Origin: Streptomyces marokkonensis
Lineage (GTDB): Bacteria; Actinomycetota; Actinomycetes; Streptomycetales; Streptomycetaceae
Reading direction: 5' to 3'
NCBI RefSeq assembly: GCF_008312835.1
Contig: NZ_VSKS01000001.1
Location: forward strand, 558,001 to 622,000
DNA: 64,000 bases
Translations under genes and position numbers: made by a program
The notes under the pieces: generated by a model
Database searches by the model: none
Seen by the model: the letters and a program-made list of their open reading frames with translations, nothing else
What the model was told of the DNA's origin: nothing
Shown: piece by piece, positions 9,760 to 17,705 of the stretch
How positions within the stretch are numbered: position 1 is the first letter of the stretch
How the letters are laid out: the number at the start of each line of letters is the position of its first letter

Positions 9760-11168
9760 GCGGACCCATGGCCCTGGAACCGGGCGGGGCCGAACAGGAC
9801 ACCCTCGCGCTCCGGCTGGCCGCGAGCGCCGCACGACTGCCGCCGCACCGCCCCGCGGACGACCCCACCCTCGTCGTACGGCTGCCGGGGCCCGAGCCCG
9901 ACCAGGCGGAGGTGGACCGGCTGGCCGCCGCCATGGCCGACCGCGTCGGCCCCGCTGTCCACCCCTACGAGGTGGCCGCGCTGCTGGAGTCGGAAGGACT
10001 CTCCGCGGACGTCGTCCGGCACCGGTACGGCCATCCGGACCTGTTCTCCCTCGCCTCCGCCCTCTACGAGCGCGTCCCCCGCGTCCACCCCGAGCCCCCG
10101 CCCACGCCCGACCCCTGGCGTCCCGACACCGTGCGCTGCCTCCTGCGCGGGGCGCTGTTCGCCCTGCCGGGTCTCGCCCACCTGCTCGCCGCACCGCTGT
10201 GGCAGGCCGCGCGGCACGCCCCCGCCCTCGTCGCGGCCGCTGTCGTCTCGTGGGCCTGGGGCCAGGCGCTGGGGCACCGCGCCCACCTGCGCCTGGCGAC
10301 CGGACGCCGGGAGGCGGGCCGCACCCTGCTCGGCGGAGGGGTCCTCGGCGCGGCCCTGGCCACCACGACCGCCGCCGCGGTGAGCGGAGGCGGGGCAGCC
10401 GTCCCGATCGCCGCCGGGCAGTCCGTGTACCTCGCCGCCGCAGGGGTGCTCCTCGTGCTGGCCCGGGAGCGGCTGCTGCTCGCCGCCCTCACCCCGCTCG
10501 TCGCCGGTGCCGCGGTGCTGCCGTGGGCCGAGCCCGGCCCCGTGCCGCGCGCGGCTCTGCCCCTGCTCGCGCTGGCGGCCACGCTCGCCGTCACCGGCTG
10601 GGCGCTGCGGGAGGTGCTGGGCGCGCCGCCCGCCACCGGTGCGCGCCGGCCACGGCTGTCGGCCTCCTTGCCCTACGGGCTGTTCGGCCTGGCGGCGGCG
10701 GTGCTGGTGCTGCTGGAAGGGCTGCGGCACCCGTACGCCGTGATCGCCCTGACGGTGAGCATGGGACCGGCCGAGTGGCTGCTGTACCGCTACCGGGGCT
10801 GGTCGGTCGCGGCGCTGCGGACGACCGCGACGCCCGCCGCCTTCCTCCTGCGCTCGGCCGGACTTCTCGCTCTCTGTCTGGCCGTCTACCTCCTGCCGCT
10901 CACGCCCGCCGCGCTCCTCACCGGGTCCGACCCGGCCGCCCTGCTGCTCCTCGCCGCGGCGCTCTGGACGGCGCTGCTGCTCCAGGCGTACGGCGTGGCC
11001 TGGCCCTCCGCCCTGATCTGCCTGGCCGCCGCGGGCTGCGCCGCGGTGGTCACCCTGCTGCGCCTGCCACCCGGGCAGGCCGTCCTCCCCGTGTGCTGCG
11101 GCGCGGCGGCCCTGTGTCTGTCGGCGTGCGCACTGCGGCTGCTCGGCCGGCCGTCCGCACACGCCTGA
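9756..11168 (+). CDS. Multi-pass membrane protein, putative polymer synthase/export partner
   Basis: 470 residues, starting at a GTG that overlaps the GT4 stop codon (GTGA), so translation is probably coupled. The first ~130 residues are soluble and contain a helical segment (VGPAVHPYEVAALLESEG, then RYGHPDLFSLASALYERVP). The rest consists of roughly ten to twelve hydrophobic helices between about residues 135 and 465. I recognise no MOP/Wzx (PelG) signature and no catalytic motif. Position and coupling suggest it anchors the GT4 enzyme and moves the growing chain across the membrane, a role filled by PelG/PelE in Gram-negatives and by the membrane region of Gtb3 in fungi. That role is inference only. 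Confidence 0.8.
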   Translation: MSGPMALEPGGAEQDTLALRLAASAARLPPHRPADDPTLVVRLPGPEPDQAEVDRLAAAMADRVGPAVHPYEVAALLESEGLSADVVRHRYGHPDLFSLASALYERVPRVHPEPPPTPDPWRPDTVRCLLRGALFALPGLAHLLAAPLWQAARHAPALVAAAVVSWAWGQALGHRAHLRLATGRREAGRTLLGGGVLGAALATTTAAAVSGGGAAVPIAAGQSVYLAAAGVLLVLARERLLLAALTPLVAGAAVLPWAEPGPVPRAALPLLALAATLAVTGWALREVLGAPPATGARRPRLSASLPYGLFGLAAAVLVLLEGLRHPYAVIALTVSMGPAEWLLYRYRGWSVAALRTTATPAAFLLRSAGLLALCLAVYLLPLTPAALLTGSDPAALLLLAAALWTALLLQAYGVAWPSALICLAAAGCAAVVTLLRLPPGQAVLPVCCGAAALCLSACALRLLGRPSAHA

Positions 11169-11297
11169 CCGGCCCACGCACCGCCGCAGCACACGGCACG
11201 ACCAGCACGACTTCGAACCGCCGCACCGAGCAGCACCGCGGTACCACCGCACCGACGCACGGCAACCGCCGCCCGACTCACCGGAAGGACAACCGAG

Positions 11298-12299
11298 TTG
11301 ACCTCCGCACCGCTCGCCGCCGTCACCGGGGCCGAAGGATTCATCGGCTCCCACCTCACCGAGGCCCTCGTCGCCTCCGGGCACCGTGTCCGGGCCATGG
11401 CCCAGTACAACTCCTTCTCCTCCTACGGATGGCTGGAGACCCTGTCGCCGGACGTCCTGGACCAGGTGGAGATCGTCCTCGGCGACGTCCGGGACCCCGG
11501 CTCCGTGCGCGGTCTGCTCGACGGTGCCGACTGCGCCTACCACCTGGCCGCGCTCATCGCGATCCCGTACTCCTACCGGGCACCGCACAGCTACGTGGAC
11601 ACCAATGTGACCGGCACCCTCAACGTGCTGGAGGCCGCACGTCAGCTGGGCACGCCCCGGCTGGTGCACACCTCGACCAGCGAAACCTACGGCACCGCCC
11701 GCACCGTGCCGATCACCGAGGACCACCCCATCAACACCCAGTCCCCGTACGCCGCTTCGAAGGCGGGCGGGGACCGGCTGGCCGACAGCTACCACGCCAG
11801 CTTCGACACCCCGGTCGTGACGCTGCGGCCGTTCAACACCTTCGGGCCGCGGCAGTCGATGCGCGCGGTGATCCCGACCGTCATCGGGCAGGTCGCGGCG
11901 GGGGAACGCACCATCACCCTCGGTGACCTGCGACCCACCCGGGACTTCACCTACGTCGGGGACACGGCGCGGGCCTTCCTCGCCGTCGGCACCGCGCCCG
12001 CCGACCGGGTCGTGGGCCGCACCTTCAACGCCGGCACCGGGGGAGAGATCTCGGTCGGCGACCTCGTCGCGCTGATCGGCAAGGTGATGGACACCGCCCT
12101 CGACGTACGCGAGGACACCGCGCGTCTGCGACCCGCCGGCTCCGAAGTGATGCGGCTGGTCGCCGACGCCTCCCGGCTCGCCGACGCCACCGGCTGGCAG
12201 CCCGCCCACACGCTGGAGGAAGGACTCGCCCGGACCGTGACGTTCTTCCGCGACCCGGCCAACCTGGCCCGCTACAAGACCGGCATCTACAACATCTGA
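11298..12299 (+). CDS. NAD-dependent SDR sugar-nucleotide epimerase/4,6-dehydratase
   Basis: 333 residues from a TTG start preceded by GGAAGGAC. Extended-SDR features are clear: GAEGFIGSHL (NAD Rossmann loop), HLAALIAIPYSY, the catalytic STSETYG (Ser/Thr) with YAASK (Tyr-Lys), and RPFNTFGPRQS. The early MAQYNSFSSYGWLE resembles LegB-type 4,6-dehydratases acting on nucleotide-linked GlcNAc, more than plain GalE epimerases. It could supply the modified amino sugar used by the GT4 enzyme. In the fungal GAG cluster the equivalent step is the C4-epimerase Uge3. The choice between epimerase and dehydratase cannot be made by eye. Confidence 0.87.
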   Translation: MTSAPLAAVTGAEGFIGSHLTEALVASGHRVRAMAQYNSFSSYGWLETLSPDVLDQVEIVLGDVRDPGSVRGLLDGADCAYHLAALIAIPYSYRAPHSYVDTNVTGTLNVLEAARQLGTPRLVHTSTSETYGTARTVPITEDHPINTQSPYAASKAGGDRLADSYHASFDTPVVTLRPFNTFGPRQSMRAVIPTVIGQVAAGERTITLGDLRPTRDFTYVGDTARAFLAVGTAPADRVVGRTFNAGTGGEISVGDLVALIGKVMDTALDVREDTARLRPAGSEVMRLVADASRLADATGWQPAHTLEEGLARTVTFFRDPANLARYKTGIYNI

Positions 12300-12351
12300 C
12301 CGTCGTCCGGCACGTCCCCGGGGAACACGAAGCATGTGAAGGAGAAGGCCC

Positions 12352-13065
12352 ATGCACGCAGTGATACTGGCAGGAGGCAAGGGCGTCCGGTTGCGGCCCT
12401 ACACCACGGCGCTCCCCAAGCCCCTCGTCCCCATCGGCGACCAGCACGCCATCCTGGAGATCGTGCTGCGCCAGCTCGCCGCGGCCGGCTTCACCCACTG
12501 CACCATCGCCATCGGCCACCTCGGTGAGATCATCCGGGCCTACGTCGGCGACGGCTCCCAGTGGGGCATGGACATCGACTACGCCACGGAGGAGAGCCCG
12601 CTGGGCACGATGGGTCCCCTGCTCACGCTGCGCGAGCGACTGCCCGAGAACTTCCTGGTGATGAACGGCGACGTCCTGACCGACCTGGACTACGCCGACG
12701 TCCTGAACCGGCACAGCCGGTCCGGTGCCCCGCTGACCATCGCGACCTACCACCGGAAGGTGCACATCGACTTCGGCGTGCTCACCACGCGGAAGGGGGA
12801 AGTGGTCGCCTTCACCGAGAAGCCGAGCATGGACTACCGCGTCTCCATGGGCGTCTACGGTCTGTCCCGTTCCACTCTCGAGGGCTACACGCCCGGCCTG
12901 CCGCTGGGCTTCGACGAACTCGTCCTGGATCTCCTCGCCACCGGACGTCCGCCGCACGCCTACGAGTTCGACGGATACTGGCTGGACATCGGGCGCCCGG
13001 ACGACTACGACCGGGCGAACGCGGAGTTCACCAGCCGCAGGTCCCTGCTGCTCAAGGGGGCCTGA
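12352..13065 (+). CDS. Sugar-1-phosphate nucleotidyltransferase
   Basis: 237 residues; ATG preceded by GAAGGAGA. The N-terminal AVILAGGKGVRLRPYT is the NTP_transferase signature, followed by LPKPLVPIGDQ and LVMNGDVLTDLDY (metal-binding Asp). The late FTEKP and FDGYWLDIGRPDDY motifs are also typical. It lacks the C-terminal beta-helix of GlmU-type enzymes and is close to the minimal RmlA/RfbF core in length. It would activate a sugar-1-phosphate with an NTP in the cytosol, feeding the two flanking SDR enzymes. Which sugar and nucleotide are used is unknown. Confidence 0.88.
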   Translation: MHAVILAGGKGVRLRPYTTALPKPLVPIGDQHAILEIVLRQLAAAGFTHCTIAIGHLGEIIRAYVGDGSQWGMDIDYATEESPLGTMGPLLTLRERLPENFLVMNGDVLTDLDYADVLNRHSRSGAPLTIATYHRKVHIDFGVLTTRKGEVVAFTEKPSMDYRVSMGVYGLSRSTLEGYTPGLPLGFDELVLDLLATGRPPHAYEFDGYWLDIGRPDDYDRANAEFTSRRSLLLKGA

Positions 13066-13072
13066 GCCCCAC

Positions 13073-13996
13073 ATGCGCGTTCTCGTCCTGGGCCGTACCG
13101 GCTACCTGGGCCGTCATGTCGTCGCCCACCTGCGTGACCTGCCGGACGCACAGGTGGCCGCCGCGGGCCGGGCGGCCGGCGGCGGCCCGCGCGTCGACCT
13201 GGCCTGCGACCCGCCGGACCGGCTGGCCAAGACCCTGGCGGAGGCGGCACCCGACGCGGTCGTCAACTGCGCGGGCGCGACCGGCGGCGACGCGGTCACC
13301 CTGGCCGAGGTCAACGCCCGGGGCCCCGCCGCCCTGTGCGCCGCGCTGCGGCAGGCCGCGCCCCGGGCGCGCCTGGTGCACCTGGGCTCGGCCGCCGAGT
13401 ACGGCCCCGGGGAGCCGGGCACCCGGGCGGCGGAATCGGCGGCCACCCGGCCGCTCGGACCGTACGGCGCGACCAAACTCGCGGGCACGGCGGCGGTGTC
13501 CGCCTCCGGCCTGGACGCGGTGGTGCTGCGAGTGGGCAATCCGGTGGGGCCGGGCGCCCCGCCCACCGGGCTGCCCGGCAGGGTCGCCGCCCTGCTGCGC
13601 GACGCCGGCCCGGGTCCGGAGGCGGTGCTGCGCCTCGGGGACCTGTCCGCCTACCGCGACTTCGTCGACGTACGTGATGTCGCTCGCGCGGTGGTGCTCG
13701 CCGTCACGACCGCCGGGCCCCTGCCGCCCGTCCTGAACATCGGCGGAGGTGAGGCGGTCCAGGTGCGCGACCTGGTACACCGGCTGGCCCGCCGGGCCGG
13801 CTTCGGCGGACGGATCGAGGAGGACACCGGCGGTTCGGCCCGTTCGGCCGCGGTGTCGTGGCAGTGCTCCGACACCACGGCGGCGGCCGGGGCGCTGGGC
13901 TGGCGTCCGGCGTACTCCCTCGAGCAGTCGCTGGCCGCGCTGTGGGAGGACGGCGGCGGGGACACCGCCGGCCCGGAAGGCGGCCGCGCTCCGTGA
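13073..13996 (+). CDS. NAD-dependent epimerase/reductase (SDR, RmlD/GalE-like)
   Basis: 307 residues, starting 8 nt after the nucleotidyltransferase. Features are GRTGYLGRHVVAHL (Rossmann loop, Gly-rich), VVNCAGATGG, LVHLGSAAEYGPG (Ser) and PYGATKLAG (Tyr-Lys). It is a second, divergent SDR in the same locus, so the polymer precursor likely needs at least two redox or epimerisation steps after activation, or two different donors are made. The stop codon overlaps the GTG of the spherulin-4 gene by 4 bp, tying precursor synthesis to the glycoside hydrolases. Confidence 0.83.
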   Translation: MRVLVLGRTGYLGRHVVAHLRDLPDAQVAAAGRAAGGGPRVDLACDPPDRLAKTLAEAAPDAVVNCAGATGGDAVTLAEVNARGPAALCAALRQAAPRARLVHLGSAAEYGPGEPGTRAAESAATRPLGPYGATKLAGTAAVSASGLDAVVLRVGNPVGPGAPPTGLPGRVAALLRDAGPGPEAVLRLGDLSAYRDFVDVRDVARAVVLAVTTAGPLPPVLNIGGGEAVQVRDLVHRLARRAGFGGRIEEDTGGSARSAAVSWQCSDTTAAAGALGWRPAYSLEQSLAALWEDGGGDTAGPEGGRAP

Positions 13997-14667
13997 GTCT
14001 GCTGATTCCCCTGTACGTCCACCCGGCCGAGGACCCGGGTGCCTGGCACCGGCTCGTCATGGCCGCCGCCCGGACCCACGCCGTCGTGCTCAACCCCGCC
14101 GACGGCCCGGGGGCCGGACCGGACCGCGCCTTCGTGGCGGCGGCGGAGGCGCTGCGGGCGGCCGGCGCCCGGCTGCTCGGGTACGTCGACACCGCCTACG
14201 GGGCCCGCCCCCCGGCCGAGGTCGTCGCCGACGCGCGCCGGCACCGGGAGTGGTACGCGGCCGACGGCTGCTTCCTGGACCGGATGACGGCGGGACCCGA
14301 CGGCCTGCCCGGCTGCCGGAGACTGGTCCGCGCCCTGCGCCGGACGGGCACGCGGACCGTCGTGCTCAACCCGGGCGTGGAGCCTGCGCCCGGCTACGTC
14401 CGCATCGCCGACCTGACCGTGACGTTCGAGGGCCACTGGTCCACCTACGTCTCCGCGTTCAGCCGTTCCGCCCGGGCGGAACGGCACCCGCCCGAACGGC
14501 TCTGCCATCTCGTCTACGGCGTGCCCGAGGCCCTCGTACCGCTGGCGGTGCGCACCGCGCGGGACCGCGGCGCGGGGGTGTGCGGCCCCGTGACGGGTGA
14601 ACTGCCCAATCCCTGGGCCGCGTTGACCCCGGCCCTGACCGAGACCGCCCCCGAGGGACGAGCATGA
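13993..14667 (+). CDS. Spherulin-4 / GH135-like glycoside hydrolase
   Basis: 224 residues from a GTG overlapping the upstream stop (GTGA). The sequence has the spherulation-specific family 4 pattern: LLIPLYVHPAEDPGAWHRL at the start, VVLNPADGPG, LLGYVDTAYGARP, the WYAADGCFLDRM strand and TVTFEGHWSTY. In Aspergillus, Sph3 of this family cleaves GalNAc-containing GAG and is needed for its production. No signal peptide is visible, so unless the true start is elsewhere it acts in the cytosol. The next gene, a GH114 lipoprotein, overlaps by 4 bp (ATGA), indicating co-production. Family is confident; catalytic activity is inferred. Confidence 0.85.
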   Translation: MSLLIPLYVHPAEDPGAWHRLVMAAARTHAVVLNPADGPGAGPDRAFVAAAEALRAAGARLLGYVDTAYGARPPAEVVADARRHREWYAADGCFLDRMTAGPDGLPGCRRLVRALRRTGTRTVVLNPGVEPAPGYVRIADLTVTFEGHWSTYVSAFSRSARAERHPPERLCHLVYGVPEALVPLAVRTARDRGAGVCGPVTGELPNPWAALTPALTETAPEGRA

Positions 14668-15575
14668 GCAGGACGCTCCCGCAGTACGCGCTTCTTCCGG
14701 CCGTGTGGGCCGTGTGGGCCGTGCTGGCCGTCGCGGCCCTGTCCGGGTGCTCCGGACCGGACCGTGCCGGGAGCGCCGACCGCGGCCCGGGCCCGGCCCG
14801 CACGGCGTCGGCCGCCCCGCCGCCGGGCCCCCGTGCCTCACCGTCCCCGCCCCGCCCCCCGCACACCCCCGCCGGTACACGATGGCGCCCGCGCCCCGGG
14901 CTCGCCTGGCAGTGGCAGCTCGACGGCCGGGCCGACCCGTCGGCCGACGTGCCCGTCTACGACATCGACGGTTTCGAGAACACGGCGCAGGACGTGGCCC
15001 GCCTCCACCGCGAGGGCCGCAAGGTGATCTGCTATGTCAACGTCGGCGCGTGGGAGGACTTCCGGCCCGACCGGGACGCGTTCCCGCGCTCCGTGCTCGG
15101 CCGGCCCAACGGCTGGCGGGGCGAGCGCTGGCTGGACATCCGCCGGGTCTCCGCGCTGCGGCCGATCATGGAGCGCCGTTTCGACATGTGCCGGGACAAG
15201 GGATTCGACGCGGTGGAACCCGACCTGGTGGAGGGCTACGGCAACGACACGGGGTTCCCGCTCACCGCGGGCGACCAGCTCCGCTACAACCGGATGATCG
15301 CGGACATCGCGCACGACCGAGGTCTGTCGGTGGGCCTCAAGAACGACCTGCCCCAGATCCCCCAGCTCGTGGACCACTTCGACTTCGCCGTCAACGAGGA
15401 GTGCGCGCAGTACGGCGAGTGCGCCGAGCTCGCCCCGTTCGTGGAGGCGGGCAAGGCGGTCTTCCACGTGGAGTACTCCGAGCCGACCGGCGCGTTCTGC
15501 GGCCTCTCCCGCGAGCTGGGGCTGTCGTCCATGCGGAAGAGGCCGGAGCTGGGGGTGTGGCGGGACCCGTGCTGA
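14664..15575 (+). CDS. GH114 endo-alpha-1,4-polygalactosaminidase-like lipoprotein
   Basis: 303 residues. The N-terminus has a hydrophobic segment ending in a lipobox-like ALSGC near residue 28, so it is probably anchored outside the membrane. A Pro-rich linker follows, then the GH114 (TM1410) domain starting at WRPRPGLAWQWQLDG. Typical motifs are VPVYDIDGFEN, KVICYVNVGAWEDFRPD, FDAVEPDLVEGYGND and LSVGLKNDLPQIP, with conserved cysteines in NEECAQYGEC. Ega3 of Aspergillus is the family reference and cuts galactosamine-rich GAG. Last gene of the run; the next gene is convergent. Confidence 0.9.
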   Translation: MSRTLPQYALLPAVWAVWAVLAVAALSGCSGPDRAGSADRGPGPARTASAAPPPGPRASPSPPRPPHTPAGTRWRPRPGLAWQWQLDGRADPSADVPVYDIDGFENTAQDVARLHREGRKVICYVNVGAWEDFRPDRDAFPRSVLGRPNGWRGERWLDIRRVSALRPIMERRFDMCRDKGFDAVEPDLVEGYGNDTGFPLTAGDQLRYNRMIADIAHDRGLSVGLKNDLPQIPQLVDHFDFAVNEECAQYGECAELAPFVEAGKAVFHVEYSEPTGAFCGLSRELGLSSMRKRPELGVWRDPC

Positions 15576-15630
15576 CCCCGCCGGGCCCCTGCCGTTCGAG
15601 GCGGACACGGGAGCGACCGCAACGGATCCC

Positions 15631-15996
15631 TCAGCCCGGCCCGCTCCTCGTGACCGACGCCATGGACGCGTCGGACTGCCGCAGTTCGGCGAGGAGTTCG
15701 CTCTGCCCGGCGAGCAGTTCGGTCAGGATCCGCCGGGCCGCGCGCAGCAGCTCGGCGACGTCGCCGCCGGCGAGGGCGTACCGGACGGTGGAGCCCTCGC
15801 GGACCGAGACGACGATCCCGGCCCTGCGGAGCACGGCCAGCTGCTGCGAGAGGCTGGACGGCTCGATGTCGATGTCGGCGAGCAGGTCCCGTACCGGCAC
15901 GGGCCCGTGCTGCAGCAGCTCCAGGACCCTGATGCGCACAGGGTGTCCCAGCATGCGGAAGAACTCTGCCTTGGCCTGATAGAGGGGGACTTGCAT
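15631..15996 (-). CDS. ArsR-family winged-helix transcriptional regulator
   Basis: 121 residues using the internal ATG at 15996, preceded on the minus strand by GGGAG; the longer frame has no homology-like sequence. The wHTH reads AKAEFFRMLGHPVRIRVLELL, then SSLSQQLAVLRRAGIVVSVREG (recognition helix and wing) and VRYALAGG. No metal-binding ELCVCD-type motif is visible, so it probably senses something other than metals. The gene is convergent with the GH114 gene, and the roadblock gene lies upstream on the same strand. Confidence 0.85.
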   Translation of the reverse strand: MQVPLYQAKAEFFRMLGHPVRIRVLELLQHGPVPVRDLLADIDIEPSSLSQQLAVLRRAGIVVSVREGSTVRYALAGGDVAELLRAARRILTELLAGQSELLAELRQSDASMASVTRSGPG

Positions 15997-16200
15997 GGGT
16001 GCGTGCTCCCTGCCGCATCGGGGATGTTGTGCGGGGCGCGGCGGCGCTCCCGAGGGCGCGCCGCCGCACGATCCGCCGTTCGTCGCCACCGATCCTTCTG
16101 GCTCGGCGCGGCGCGCACCCATGGCTTGGGACCATGTTGATGTGGTGACTTGAAGAAGTCTTCACATCATGGGCGCGCGTCGGCCCGGTTCCCGGGGCGT

Positions 16201-16575
16201 TCACACTTCCAATTGCTCTTCGATCCGCTTGAGCTGGTGGCGGGCCATCGCCAGGTTCGACCGGGTCTTGTCGAGCACCAGGTACAGGAACAGGCCGTTG
16301 CCGCTCCGGCCGGTGACCGGCCGGATGAGGTGGTACTGGGTGGCGAGCGTGATCAGGATGTCCTCGATCTGACCCTTCAGGCCCAGCAGTTCCATGGTGC
16401 GCACCTTGGCCCGGATGACATCCGTGTTGCCGGCGGCCGCCACGTTGAGGTCGAGGTCCTTGCCCCCGCCCAGCGTGCCCAGGGCCATACCGCTGGAGTA
16501 GTCGACGACGGCCGCTCCGAGGGCCCCCTCCGCTTCGGTCATGATGTCCTTCAGTGACACTTCCACGGTCGCCAT
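16201..16575 (-). CDS. Roadblock/LC7-domain protein
   Basis: 124 residues. The sequence [36 protein letters not shown] is a roadblock/LC7 opening, followed by the [16 protein letters not shown] helix and [16 protein letters not shown]. Such proteins in Streptomyces act as small GTPase regulators or partners in MglB-like or conservon systems. No small GTPase is next to it here. It lies 200 nt upstream of the ArsR gene and on the same strand, but the two need not be an operon. Confidence 0.8.
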   Translation of the reverse strand: MATVEVSLKDIMTEAEGALGAAVVDYSSGMALGTLGGGKDLDLNVAAAGNTDVIRAKVRTMELLGLKGQIEDILITLATQYHLIRPVTGRSGNGLFLYLVLDKTRSNLAMARHQLKRIEEQLEV

Positions 16576-16987
16576 GGGCGTCTCCCTCTACAGTCGTTTC
16601 GTGGGTTGCGTCGGCCTCGACGGGACGCCGGTCCTCGCCCTGGCCGCGGTGGAACCGTAGGCGGACGGCACCGGCCCGGGGGCGCTGGTTTCCAGGGATG
16701 ACAGCCGATGATCGAATACTTGCGTCAGGGAACTGCCGTTTGACTGTCACGCGTTCGGAACGCTTCGGTCTGAGCGGCGGGACGAGGACCGGCCCCGCGT
16801 CGGCCGCAGCCATCTCCACAGCAGCCGCTGCCTGGTCGTCCCCGCAGTCCCGCAGCCGTGTTTCCTGGCGGCAGCGGAATCAATATCTGTTCCCGAGGCA
16901 TCAGTTTTTGAAGGGCCGCGCAGCGGGAGTTTTTGCCGTGAAGAGCGGAGTGGAATTATCCAACGTGCACGGGCCGTTCCGGCGTGC

Positions 16988-17159
16988 TACTGTTCATCTC
17001 AGTTGCAGTTGTGGTTCCCAAAACTTCAAGTGCCTCCGCCCGCTTCTGCGGGCGGGAGCACTTTTGTATTTCCGGTCATTTCCGGGCGGGGTAATCATCG
17101 CGGCGACACGGCGTCCGCGTGGTGCGGACGCCGACGCACTGCCCCGAAGGAGATATGAC
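16988..17159 (+). promoter_or_regulatory. Cold-shock gene leader with attenuator-like hairpin
   Basis: A TACTGT -10-like box (16988-16993) is followed by GTGGTTC (17011-17017). A GC-rich hairpin follows: arms 17028-17043 and 17048-17063, a 16-bp stem with two mismatches and a TTCT loop, then TTTT. The same order recurs upstream of the second cold-shock gene (19882-20032). A terminator-like structure 100 nt before the start codon suggests premature termination controlled by temperature or by the Csp protein. Regulation is inferred. Confidence 0.6.
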
Positions 17160-17363
17160 ATGGCTGCTGGTACCGTGAAGTGGTTCAACGCGGAAAAGGG
17201 CTTCGGCTTCATCGAGCAGGACGGTGGCGGCGCCGACGTGTTCGCCCACTACTCGAACATTTCCGCGCAGGGCTTCCGTGAGCTGCTCGAGGGTCAGAAG
17301 GTGACCTTCGACATCGCGCAGGGCCAGAAGGGCCCGACGGCCGAGAACATCGTTCCGGCCTGA
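17160..17363 (+). CDS. Cold-shock protein (CspA family)
   Basis: 67 residues; ATG at 17160 preceded by GAAGGAGA. RNP1 is [11 protein letters not shown] and RNP2 is DVFAHYSNI, with the opening [14 protein letters not shown]. It is an OB-fold single-strand nucleic acid chaperone. Similar to the second copy at 20033. A perfect hairpin (17382-17419) follows 19 nt after the stop. Confidence 0.96.
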   Translation: MAAGTVKWFNAEKGFGFIEQDGGGADVFAHYSNISAQGFRELLEGQKVTFDIAQGQKGPTAENIVPA

Positions 17364-17381
17364 CGCTCACGCGTAATCCGT

Positions 17382-17419
17382 AGCTGGGGCCCGCATCCCT
17401 CGGGGTGCGGGCCCCAGCT
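17382..17419 (+). terminator. Hairpin terminator after first csp gene
   Basis: Perfect inverted repeat, arms of 14 bp with a 10-nt loop. No long T tract follows, as is common in Streptomyces. Confidence 0.8.
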
Positions 17420-17705
17420 GCACGCGTATCCCGCAGCGGCTTCACCCGCGGGACGACCCGGAGGAATCCGCAGTACCACCCAGCGGTTCCTCCCTCAGGA
17501 CGCAGACGCATCCTGAAGCGCCGCACCGCATCCGGCGCCCGGATCGCAAGGTCCCCATCGGGTCGCTCATTTCAGCACCTGTGCCCACGGATTTTTCCGC
17601 CGGCCAGATCTGCTTTCTTTTGCCACCGGTCCATACTTGTAATTCTCCATGCCGTTCATCGCAGCGGGAATTCCTTGATATGTGCCACATCGAGGAAGGT
17701 TCCGC

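Noticed and set aside
15996-16122. N-terminal extension of the ArsR regulator
   Set aside because: The additional 42 residues are Gly/Pro/Arg-rich without family similarity, and GGGAG precedes the internal ATG.
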